DNA of 22,061 nucleotides. Source: Saccharicrinis sp041595375 (GTDB taxonomy: Bacteria > Bacteroidota > Bacteroidia > Bacteroidales > Marinilabiliaceae). The notes beneath the pieces are model-generated. The model was not told where the DNA came from, did no database searches, and was given only the letters and a program-made list of their open reading frames with translations. Location: contig JBFHKL010000038.1 of assembly GCA_041595375.1 (NCBI GenBank), positions 1 to 22,061 on the forward strand, in the 5' to 3' direction. Shown here one piece after another: positions 15,775 to 22,061 of this stretch. Both the position numbers and the translations under genes were made by a program. Positions within the stretch are counted from its first letter, which is position 1; each line of letters opens with the position of its first letter.

Positions 15775-16113
15775 ATGATTTCAAGAAGCTATAAAACAGA
15801 ACCACCCAAGGATAATCCACATAAAGTAGATGTAAAGCAATTGTATAATAAGGAATCGGCACAAGTAATGCATATTACTCTTCAGCCTGGGGAAAGCTTA
15901 AAGCCGCACAAAACACCAGTAGATGTTGCCTTTTATGTGTTAGAAGGAAGGCCCACTGTACATATAGGTGAAGAATCAGAGGTTTTTGAAAAAGATACCT
16001 TCATTGAAAGCCCTGCGGATATAATTCATTATATAAGTAATGAAGATGATTGTCAGGCTCGAATATTAGTTACCAAAGCTCCCAGACCCAATAAACAAAC
16101 CAGACTTCTGTAG
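15775..16113 (+). CDS. Small single-domain cupin protein
   Basis: The 112-residue protein is one cupin beta-barrel without a signal peptide, so it is probably cytoplasmic. Motif 1 is PGESLKPHKTPVDVAFYVLEG (about residues 38-58), with one His but Thr where the second His of HxH is common. Motif 2 is SPADIIHYISN (about 82-92), with a His and Asn in the usual places. The metal site may therefore have fewer ligands than a classic cupin. Cupins include metal-dependent enzymes and ligand sensors, so the function is unknown. It follows the PepSY-type gene by 36 bases, which suggests cotranscription, and precedes the DUF438-hemerythrin-PAS gene by 109 bases. Confidence 0.8.
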   Translation: MISRSYKTEPPKDNPHKVDVKQLYNKESAQVMHITLQPGESLKPHKTPVDVAFYVLEGRPTVHIGEESEVFEKDTFIESPADIIHYISNEDDCQARILVTKAPRPNKQTRLL

Positions 16114-16222
16114 GCCTACAATCATTTTGTTGTGAGCGATTTAATCAATTGCTCAATAGATGGTAAAGAGCAGTAGAAAGAACTAATTTATAAATTAAGC
16201 ATTCAATCATAGGTTTTGAAAT

Positions 16223-17413
16223 ATGTCGGAATTCACAAATACTAAACGAGTAAGGCTTGAGAAACTACTTGAGGTCTCCAAATTAATCTTAGAAACAGGA
16301 AATGCTCATTCATTTATTATAGAAAACAAAGATTTTATACCTACAGTAATCCCTACTGATTTTATCACACTCTTTGATGAAATTATCAAACAAGGTTATA
16401 GGATGGACGATATTAAAGTTCTGACCAATAAAGTTCTGAATATCTTTCACGTCTCTATTCGAGATTTTGAAAGGATTGAACCAGAACCAGACTCTTTCCT
16501 TGGTGTGCTGGAACAAAATAACCATGAGATGGAATTATTGTTGAATAATATCCGTCCGGTTTTTAAAACTTTTGTAAAAGGCACTGAAAATAAAGAACAA
16601 AGGAAACAACTCACAGAACTTTTTAGTAGACTCGAAATATTTGTAAGGCATTACACCATTAAAGAAAATGTTCTTTTCCCCATTATAGAAGAAACATGGC
16701 CAGATTATCGCTGTTTGCAAATTATGTGGTCGTTCCATGATGATATTCGTAGAAATATTAAAATGGTTATTGCTCAATTACAGGAAGAAGTTATTGAACC
16801 AAAAACATTCAATAAATGTGTTGGTGATATATTTTTTCAGATGCACGCCATAAAATTCAGGGAAGAACGGATATTATTTCCTTATATTTTATCCACCATA
16901 AACAGTAGTCAATTAGAAAAGATGAACAGAGAAGGCTTTGAACTAGGCTATCCATATATCAAACCAAAGGTAATAATAAACAAAGAGGCGCAGACTGAAT
17001 GCGAGGGTAATTTAATCAACCTAGGCACAGGTAGAGTAAGTATTGAACAAATTAAACTTATTTTTAACCATCTCCCGGTTGATATTACTTTTGTAGATGA
17101 GAACAATAAGGTCTGCTATTTTTCAACCCCACCTCGACGTATTTTTCCTCGTACAACAGCTATTATTGGGCGTGAGGTAAGTAATTGTCACCCTCCAGAA
17201 AGTGTACATGTGGTGGAGCAAATAGTAGCATCCTTTAGAAGTGGAGAAAAAGACCATGCTGATTTTTGGATTAAAATGAGAGGGGAATATATTTTCATTC
17301 AATATTTTGCGCTCCGCGATGAGAGTGGCGTTTATAAAGGTGTAATTGAGGTTTCTCAGGAAGTTTCAGGAATAAAAGCGTTGGAAGGAGAAAAGAAATT
17401 ATTGGATTGGTAA
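16223..17413 (+). CDS. DUF438-hemerythrin-PAS domain protein
   Basis: This cytoplasmic protein of 396 residues has three parts. Residues about 10-85 resemble DUF438, an all-helical domain. Residues about 93-215 form a hemerythrin-like four-helix bundle with candidate diiron ligands His101, His133 and Glu138 (HYTIKE), His172 (FHDD), and His198 and Glu204 (HAIKFREE). Residues about 262-385 are a PAS domain of the PAS_10 type, recognised by FNHLPVDITFVDENNKVCYFS and GREVSNCHPPESVHVVEQI. Hemerythrin domains bind oxygen or nitric oxide at a non-heme diiron centre, and relatives such as YtfE/ScdA act in nitrosative stress and iron-sulfur repair. A redox or NO sensing role beside nrf is plausible but inferred. 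No output domain is seen, so partners are unknown. Confidence 0.85.
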   Translation: MSEFTNTKRVRLEKLLEVSKLILETGNAHSFIIENKDFIPTVIPTDFITLFDEIIKQGYRMDDIKVLTNKVLNIFHVSIRDFERIEPEPDSFLGVLEQNNHEMELLLNNIRPVFKTFVKGTENKEQRKQLTELFSRLEIFVRHYTIKENVLFPIIEETWPDYRCLQIMWSFHDDIRRNIKMVIAQLQEEVIEPKTFNKCVGDIFFQMHAIKFREERILFPYILSTINSSQLEKMNREGFELGYPYIKPKVIINKEAQTECEGNLINLGTGRVSIEQIKLIFNHLPVDITFVDENNKVCYFSTPPRRIFPRTTAIIGREVSNCHPPESVHVVEQIVASFRSGEKDHADFWIKMRGEYIFIQYFALRDESGVYKGVIEVSQEVSGIKALEGEKKLLDW

Positions 17414-17584
17414 AAGTGTTTTTGGGAAAGTATTGATTGAAATAAATTAAACCCGCAATAGGCTTTAGAAATTTTATTAAGTGTTGAAATGGTTTTATAA
17501 TAAGATACTTCATCGCTTCGCTTAACTCACCTTAACCTATTTCGTATTATGGAAACTTTGCTCCACCTTTCGGCGTGATAGGTG

Positions 17585-17612
17585 ATGCTTCGTTTTGGTA
17601 AAGCATTTTTTT
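17585..17612 (+). terminator. Weak candidate terminator downstream of the DUF438 gene
   Basis: ATGCTT (17585-17590) and AAGCAT (17601-17606) make a 6-bp stem with a 10-base loop, followed by a run of seven T. The stem is AT-rich, and the site is about 170 bases past the stop codon, so it is only a candidate end for the PepSY-cupin-DUF438 transcript. Confidence 0.4.
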
Positions 17613-18006
17613 ACAGTGCTTTCAGTGCTCGCGATAAAGTTTTAATATATAATCTGGGTTAAATATAGAAATGATGGATTGACAGGGAGGTAGCCAAAAA
17701 AAAATAAAAGCCTGTAACGATGGAATAAAAAGAAAATAGGATTTAGTTAAAAGAATTAAAAAACAAATTGATAAATTTGAAGGCAGCCCTGATGATTCTG
17801 GTTTTTCAACAATCTGATGATCATGATTTGTTTTTTTGCATTCATACAAATGAGAAAAATCGTAAAAAAAATAAACATTGATGATGGAGAGAAAAAGGAT
17901 TGAAGTTTTTTGTCAATCTTTATTGCCGTGGTTTTTGCAATGGCATTGAATAATTAGAATAAAAATAGATGAGATCATCATTTAACTTTTTTAATATCGG
18001 AATAAT

Positions 18007-18087
18007 ATGAAACGAGCAGGATTAACGATTTAGCGTTGCTGATCTTAAATTCTCATTCGGAGAATGATACCTTTTTGCGCGTTTCAT
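18007..18087. repeat. Structured inverted-repeat element upstream of the SDR gene
   Basis: The ends ATGAAACG (18007-18014) and CGTTTCAT (18080-18087) are perfect 8-bp inverted repeats enclosing 65 bases. Inside are two smaller hairpins: AACG/CGTT at 18024-18037 and ATTCTC/GAGAAT with a 5-base loop at 18049-18065. Together they could fold into a three-way junction. It ends 28 bases before the SDR start codon, so it may be a leader RNA structure or a small miniature element. No known riboswitch class is recognised. Confidence 0.45.
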
Positions 18088-18115
18088 GTAGCCATAAAAA
18101 GCAAAATTTATACGC

Positions 18116-18886
18116 ATGAAAAACAATGAAAAATTGACAGGGAAAAATGTTCTTATCACCGCAGGTGCTCAGGGAATTGGTGAATCAATCGCCCGACACT
18201 TTATCGATAGTGGAGCCAATGTAGCAATACACTATTTTTCTAGTGCTGATACTGCCAATCAATTAATAGCATATGCAGCAGATAAAGGGCAAAAAGCCAT
18301 TGCCATAAGTGGTGACTTAACAAAAGAAATCGATGCTAACAAGCTTGTAGAAAAGACAGTTGAAGTATTGGGTGGTTTGGATATTCTGATTAACAATGCT
18401 GGTTCGCTCGTTGCGCGTAAAATGTTGAGCGAAATGGAGGCAGAATTCTGGCACAAGGTGATGGACATTAACCTCACATCTATGATGTTTGTGACACGAG
18501 CAGCAGCTCCTTATCTGGCAAAAAATGACAACAGCAGTATTGTTAATTTGGCATCACTAGCCGGTCGTAAAGGGGGGCATCCGGGATCGCTGGCTTATTC
18601 TACCAGCAAAGGAGCCATACTGACTCTAACAAGAGCACTTGCCTCAGAATTAGGACCACAAGGCATAAGAGTTAATGCCGTTGCCCCTGGCCTTATTCTT
18701 GGTACTTCATTTCATAATACACATACCACAAAAGAATCAGCAGCTGCTACAACAGCAGGTATTCCTATACAAAGAGCCGGTAATGCTGATGATGTAGCAC
18801 GAGCAGTGTTATATCTGGCTTCTGAATACGACGGATTTATTACAGGCGCAACTTTAGACATTAATGGTGGTGTATACAATATGTAG
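18116..18886 (+). CDS. Short-chain dehydrogenase/reductase (FabG-like SDR)
   Basis: The 256-residue protein is a classical SDR with a Rossmann fold that uses NAD(P)(H) for oxidation or reduction of an alcohol or ketone. The cofactor loop is TAGAQGIG (15-22), with Ala16 replacing the usual first Gly. NNAG lies in the central part, and the catalytic residues are Ser147, Tyr161 and Lys165 (YSTSK). The loop NAVAPGLI and the ending GATLDINGG are normal. Strand 2 ends without an acidic residue (IHYFSS), which favours NADP(H). It resembles the 3-oxoacyl-ACP reductase/glucose dehydrogenase group, but the substrate cannot be told. It appears monocistronic: a structured leader precedes it and a strong terminator follows. 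Confidence 0.9.
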   Translation: MKNNEKLTGKNVLITAGAQGIGESIARHFIDSGANVAIHYFSSADTANQLIAYAADKGQKAIAISGDLTKEIDANKLVEKTVEVLGGLDILINNAGSLVARKMLSEMEAEFWHKVMDINLTSMMFVTRAAAPYLAKNDNSSIVNLASLAGRKGGHPGSLAYSTSKGAILTLTRALASELGPQGIRVNAVAPGLILGTSFHNTHTTKESAAATTAGIPIQRAGNADDVARAVLYLASEYDGFITGATLDINGGVYNM

Positions 18887-18947
18887 TTTCTCGTTAAGTA
18901 ATATGATTCCTAATTAAAAGGTATATAAGGAACTGCCAATCATATAC

Positions 18948-18982
18948 AACCCCAGAAGCCATGCTGCTTCTGGGGTTTCTAA
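18948..18982 (+). terminator. Strong rho-independent terminator after the SDR gene
   Basis: AACCCCAGAAGC (18948-18959) and GCTTCTGGGGTT (18966-18977) form a perfect 12-bp stem with the 6-base loop CATGCT, followed by a T-rich tail (TTTCTAATTTC). It starts 62 bases past the SDR stop codon. Confidence 0.92.
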
Positions 18983-19159
18983 TTTCTATCTAAGAAAGAA
19001 TATACACGAGAAAATTGTAATGAGCTAGAGAGCAATATGGTGCTTAAGGTGTTTTAGAACCAACAAAACAAAATTGGAGTATCAGGATGTTTTTTTCACA
19101 GATATCTTTTATAATGTAAATATTTAGGTGTTTTGTTTATAAAAGAGCTTCTCTTTGAA

Positions 19160-19167
19160 TAGATTTG
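19160..19167 (+). promoter_or_regulatory. Candidate -7 element for the cyclophilin-type gene
   Basis: TAGATTTG matches the Bacteroidota -7 consensus TAnnTTTG exactly and lies 35 bases before the start codon. A TTTG with the ideal spacing upstream is not seen; the nearest, in GTTTTGTTT, is a few bases too far. Confidence 0.4.
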
Positions 19168-19202
19168 CATATTGCTTTATTGAATGAAAAGAAATAAAAA
19201 TT

Positions 19203-19784
19203 ATGAGAAAAGCCTTCCTTCTGGTGATAGCTGTCTATCTGTTTTCATGTTCTACACAAAAACAGCAACTGGTAAAAATAGAAATGAAAACAAAATATGG
19301 TTCAATTATAGCAGAGCTTTACCCAGAGAAGGCTCCGGTTACCTGTGCAAATTTTATTAAATACATCAAAGATAATAAATTCGAAGGTCTGAATTTCTAT
19401 ATGGTTGTCAGAATGGATAATCAACCTAATAAAAAGGTTAAAATTGAGGTTATTCAGGGCGGATTAGGAGTAGATGAGGATGAATATTCATACCCACCCA
19501 TACCGCATGAAACAACTCAAAAGACAGGTGTTTTGCATAAAGATGGTGTGATATCCATGGCACGATTAGAGCCGGGAACAGCAAGTTCCGAATTTTTTAT
19601 CTGTATAGGTGATCAACCGGAATTGGACTTTGGAGGAGCGAGAAATCCTGATGGGCAAGGTTTTGCTGCATTTGGAAAAGTAATTCAGGGAATGGATGTG
19701 GTAAAACAAATACAGCACTTACAAGATAACTCACAATCACTAATCAACAAAGTAGAAATACCTTTTATTCGTATTCTGGAATAA
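19203..19784 (+). CDS. Cyclophilin-type peptidyl-prolyl isomerase lipoprotein
   Basis: This 193-residue protein is a cyclophilin-fold domain behind a lipoprotein signal peptide; the lipobox YLFSC gives the lipidated Cys16, so it acts in the envelope, probably in protein folding. Family features are TKYGSIIAELYPEKAPVTCANFIKY near the N-terminus, QGGLG, ISMARLEPGTASSEFFICIGD, and FAAFGKVIQGMDVV. In most cyclophilins the first active-site motif is FHRVI or FYRVV; here it is FYMVV, so the catalytic Arg position is Met67. Isomerase activity could be reduced or lost while peptide binding remains. It is a single gene between the SDR terminator and a 619-base gene-free region. Confidence 0.88.
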   Translation: MRKAFLLVIAVYLFSCSTQKQQLVKIEMKTKYGSIIAELYPEKAPVTCANFIKYIKDNKFEGLNFYMVVRMDNQPNKKVKIEVIQGGLGVDEDEYSYPPIPHETTQKTGVLHKDGVISMARLEPGTASSEFFICIGDQPELDFGGARNPDGQGFAAFGKVIQGMDVVKQIQHLQDNSQSLINKVEIPFIRILE

Positions 19785-20403
19785 TATAGCTCGTTGAGCC
19801 CTCTGATGAGAGGATGGAAAAATGCTTTACTGGTTATTATCCAATAAAAATATTAGTCTATTGATTAGCTGGTACTTCCTGTTTCGTGATTAAAACTTTT
19901 AAGCCTTGAATTTAACCACTATGGTAAATGGCCAATCCTAAAGGTCAATGACTATAAACTATTTTTAACTTTCAAGTGTAAACTTTTATATAACGGCTAT
20001 GTTATTTTATTTATAAAGCAGAATTTAAAGATTGGTTAATAAGAGCTTTTGTTTTAACATACATGACTAATAATCAGCTTTTTAAATGCCTAACGTTCAT
20101 CTTCTTTAACGGTTTTTTACTTTCTACTTATTTGGTCAACGCTTATTTGGTCACTTCTTTTTTAATAATGAAAGGTTCCTATATTTAATGGTGTATGGTT
20201 GCTGATGACTTTGATCTGGGGGTATTGTTAGTGTGCCGATGATGTTGTATGTTCGATTTGGTATAAAAATTCTTTACCTTACTTTTTAAAGGCCTTGCCA
20301 AAGGCAAACACAATTGATAAAGTTTAAAACCTAAATGGATAATTTAAATATGAAAAAATAGTTGTAGTGGCCAATATATTTTAATAACCATAAAATATAG
20401 TTA
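19785..20403. other. 619-bp gene-free region upstream of the MFS gene
   Basis: No open reading frame of credible length or family is seen on either strand. The region is AT-rich and holds a 12-bp direct repeat at 20127-20153 and a small GCCTT/AAGGC hairpin near 20292-20305. A promoter for the MFS gene is expected here, but no clear -33/-7 pair can be picked. Confidence 0.5.
20127..20153. repeat. Direct repeat CTTATTTGGTCA, two copies
   Basis: CTTATTTGGTCA occurs at 20127-20138 and again at 20142-20153, a period of 15 bases. It lies about 250 bases upstream of the MFS gene in otherwise featureless DNA. Tandem direct copies can be binding sites for a regulator, but none is known here. Confidence 0.45.
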
Positions 20404-21675
20404 ATGATTAATAATACATTTAGTTCTTTTAAAAATAGAAATTTTAGGTTGTTTTTTATTGGTCAGTCTTTTTCCTTAATGGGAACTTGGATGCAGAAAA
20501 CAGCTGTAAGTTGGGTTATATATTCCATAACACAATCAAAATTCATGTTGGGTGTATCGGTCTTTGCTACGCTCTTTCCAACCGCTTTAGTTTCGTTGTA
20601 TGGAGGTATTGTTGCAGATAGATATAGTCGTTATAAGGTTTTGTTGTCCACTCAAATACTCTCCTTAGTACAAGCCGTGCTATTAACGCTGGCCATTGTA
20701 TTTTTTAAGTCATTTTCTGTTTGGGTAATCATTATTCTAAGTGCTGTGTTAGGCCTTATTAACGGGTTTGATATGCCTGCTCGTCAATCATTAATTCGAG
20801 ATTTAATTACAGATAAAACTAACTTGCCTAATGCATTGGCATTAAACTCGTCTATGGTTAATTTGGCAAAGTTAATAGGTCCCGCCATTGCCGGTTTTGT
20901 ATTGGAAAAGTTTAACGATACCGTATGTTTTGGATTTAATGCCATAAGTTTTATCCCCGTTATTCTATCCTTATTACTAATGAAATTACCAAAATCAGAA
21001 ATTAGACCAAAGGCAGAAAAGAGCTTTAGAAATGAGTTTTCAGAAGCAATCACTTATATAAGAAATACCCCGGAAGTCAATTCAGTATTAACTTTTGTGA
21101 GTGTTATGAGTTTATTGGTTTTACCTTTTGTCACACTCACGCCTGTATTTGCCAAGGATGTTTTCAATGGCTCAGCTGCTACCCTTGGAATTATTGATGG
21201 TTTCATAGGATTTGGGGCCCTATTAGGAGCTTTATTTTTGGCATCGTTAAAACAAGGAGCCGATTTGGGCAAGGTGTTAGTAATAAGTACTATGGTGTTT
21301 GGAGTCGCTCTGTCTATGTTTTCACAAGTTAGCATTTTACCTTTGGCTTTGCTGTTTATTACTGTTGGAGCATTTGGTATGATGGCAGTAAGAACTGTTA
21401 GTAATACAATTGTTCAAATACATGTTCCTAATCAGTTTCGAGGAAGAGTGATCAGTATATATTTGTTGGCATTATCATCTATGATACCTGTTGGGAGTTT
21501 ATTGATTGGCGCAGTATCCCACTACATTGGGGTCCAAAGGACTGTTTTGATTGAGGGTTTTCTTGCATTGATAATTGCGGTTTTTTATCTTAGGTATTTG
21601 AAAAGAGAAAAACTTAGAAAAGAAACACAACCTCAGATACGCCAGTCATCAAAAGAAATTCTGATACAGACGTAA
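20404..21675 (+). CDS. MFS_3 family transporter (EntS-like exporter)
   Basis: The 423-residue product is a major facilitator of the MFS_3/enterobactin-exporter-like (DHA3) group, normally proton-driven exporters of drugs or siderophores in the inner membrane. Twelve hydrophobic segments are expected and about that many are visible. The N-terminus, NFRLFFIGQSFSLMGTWMQ followed by AVSWVIYSIT, is typical, and GGIVADRYSRYKVL is the conserved loop between helices 2 and 3. NGFDMPARQSLIRDLI, LAKLIGPAIAGFVL and the later IHVPNQFRGRVISIY are also family patterns. The substrate cannot be assigned. It is preceded by a long gene-free region and followed 180 bases later by the YiiX-like gene. Confidence 0.9.
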   Translation: MINNTFSSFKNRNFRLFFIGQSFSLMGTWMQKTAVSWVIYSITQSKFMLGVSVFATLFPTALVSLYGGIVADRYSRYKVLLSTQILSLVQAVLLTLAIVFFKSFSVWVIIILSAVLGLINGFDMPARQSLIRDLITDKTNLPNALALNSSMVNLAKLIGPAIAGFVLEKFNDTVCFGFNAISFIPVILSLLLMKLPKSEIRPKAEKSFRNEFSEAITYIRNTPEVNSVLTFVSVMSLLVLPFVTLTPVFAKDVFNGSAATLGIIDGFIGFGALLGALFLASLKQGADLGKVLVISTMVFGVALSMFSQVSILPLALLFITVGAFGMMAVRTVSNTIVQIHVPNQFRGRVISIYLLALSSMIPVGSLLIGAVSHYIGVQRTVLIEGFLALIIAVFYLRYLKREKLRKETQPQIRQSSKEILIQT

Positions 21676-21697
21676 ATTAAGCTTTGGAAATTAAGCT
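21674..21697. repeat. Short direct repeat AAATTAAGCT after the MFS gene
   Basis: AAATTAAGCT occurs at 21674-21683 and 21688-21697, a period of 14 bases, starting inside the MFS stop codon. It has no assigned role and may be chance in AT-rich DNA. Confidence 0.3.
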
Positions 21698-21855
21698 GTA
21701 TACACTAAGGATTATAAAGTAATCCATTTAATGAAATAGGTGCCGATTATAAATTCAAATAAAAAGTAAAACAAAATTTATGATTAGCTATGCTTTATAA
21801 TTCATTATGCTTTTCTTTCTGGTTCACTAATAAACAAAATTATTAATGTTTAATT

Positions 21856-22061
21856 ATGAATAAAACAATCCGAAATTCTATCATCATTTTAATAGTCATT
21901 TTTGGTGCAGTATTGGTTTTGATGCAAAAAATGATTGATCCCTTAATGGGAGAGGAAGCAAGTGATTTTGATAATGCTAATTTATTTGAACAGATAAAGG
22001 ATGGTGATATTATCTTTCAAACATCCAAGTCAAGCCAAAGCAAGGCCATTCAGATAGCAAC
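21856..22061 (+). CDS. YiiX/YebB-like NlpC/P60 family protein, 5' end only
   Basis: Only the first 68 codons are in the window; the frame is still open at the edge. The start at 21856 gives MNKTIRNS followed by a hydrophobic segment (about residues 8-24), an export or anchor signal. The segment QIKDGDIIFQTSKSSQSKAIQIA is the characteristic opening of YiiX/YebB-like permuted papain-fold hydrolases (NlpC/P60 superfamily), in which a catalytic His and Cys follow further downstream. The assignment rests on this motif from memory. These enzymes are thought to act on peptide or lipid amide bonds in the envelope. Confidence 0.7.
   Translation, partial: MNKTIRNSIIILIVIFGAVLVLMQKMIDPLMGEEASDFDNANLFEQIKDGDIIFQTSKSSQSKAIQIA

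Larger units (their letters stand above)
17414..18115. other. Gene-poor 700-bp region between DUF438 and SDR genes
   Basis: No convincing gene is present. A 75-codon minus-strand frame at 17622-17849 is rich in low-complexity residues and has no recognisable family. The stretch 17515-17640 is locally richer in GC and has several small repeats and hairpins, including CACCT/AGGTG (17564-17584), a terminator-like hairpin at 17585-17612 and two CAGTGCT copies near 17615-17630. Further on are an imperfect hairpin at 17894-17921 (GATTGA/TCAATC) and a structured inverted repeat at 18007-18087. It may hold a decayed gene or an unannotated RNA. Confidence 0.5.
18887..19202. other. Intergenic region between SDR and cyclophilin genes
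   Basis: This stretch of about 316 bases has no gene. It contains the SDR terminator (18948-18982) and a predicted promoter for the cyclophilin-type gene (19160-19167). The remaining sequence between them is AT-rich, and I see nothing else in it. Confidence 0.6.

Noticed and set aside
17622..17849. 75-codon minus-strand frame in the gene-poor region
   Set aside because: Low-complexity hydrophobic composition, no family, no ribosome binding site or neighbour support; kept only as a possible remnant.
1..22061. CRISPR array, tRNA, rRNA, insertion sequence or prophage
   Set aside because: No regularly spaced repeats, cloverleaf-like genes, transposase or integrase motifs or phage structural genes were seen.

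Overview
The window looks like chromosomal DNA from an anaerobic or facultatively anaerobic member of the Bacteroidota, perhaps a marine Marinilabiliales/Bacteroidales-type bacterium. The grounds are low GC content, Bacteroidota-style promoter elements (TAnnTTTG), A-rich sequence instead of strong Shine-Dalgarno sites, secreted glycoside hydrolases and an S1 sulfatase in a row, and a four-gene nrfH-nrfA-ccsB-ccsA set. This assignment rests on gene content and remembered family patterns; no database search was possible.

Region 1 (about 400-9431, + strand) is a carbohydrate-degradation cluster: a GH95 lipoprotein (alpha-L-fucosidase or alpha-L-galactosidase), a GH30 enzyme, a GH43 enzyme with a C-terminal CBM6-like domain, a GH39 beta-xylosidase-like enzyme and an S1 sulfatase lipoprotein. 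Every product carries an export signal. The first and last genes encode lipoproteins and the middle three have cleavable signal peptides. The set points to a branched, sulfated glycan with fucose or L-galactose and pentose decorations. No SusC/SusD pair, regulator or endo-acting lyase lies in the window, so this is probably one end of a larger utilization locus. A clear terminator follows the GH95 gene.

Region 2 (9650-13945, - strand) is a dissimilatory nitrite reduction operon: the membrane tetraheme quinol dehydrogenase NrfH, the pentaheme nitrite reductase NrfA with its CxxCK heme site, and the two halves of a System II cytochrome c maturation factor (CcsB/ResB-like and CcsA-like). A 16-bp dyad, TGTAACAACTGTTACA, lies upstream of a good Bacteroidota -7 element, at the spacing expected for a CRP/FNR-family activator.

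Region 3 (14215-17413, + strand, divergent from nrf) holds a PepSY-type membrane protein with an internally duplicated TM-periplasmic-TM layout, a small cupin, and a DUF438-hemerythrin-PAS protein with a complete-looking His/Glu diiron ligand set. Together with nrf this suggests a module for nitrite or nitrosative stress, or for redox sensing; that link is inferred from gene order.

Region 4 (17414-22061) is looser. It has a gene-poor stretch of about 700 bp with a structured inverted-repeat element, an SDR oxidoreductase ending in a strong terminator, a cyclophilin-type lipoprotein whose usual catalytic arginine is methionine, a 619-bp gene-free stretch with a 12-bp direct repeat, an MFS_3/EntS-like transporter, and the 5' end of a YiiX/YebB-like NlpC/P60 family gene cut by the window edge. 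I saw no tRNA, rRNA, CRISPR array, transposase or phage gene.
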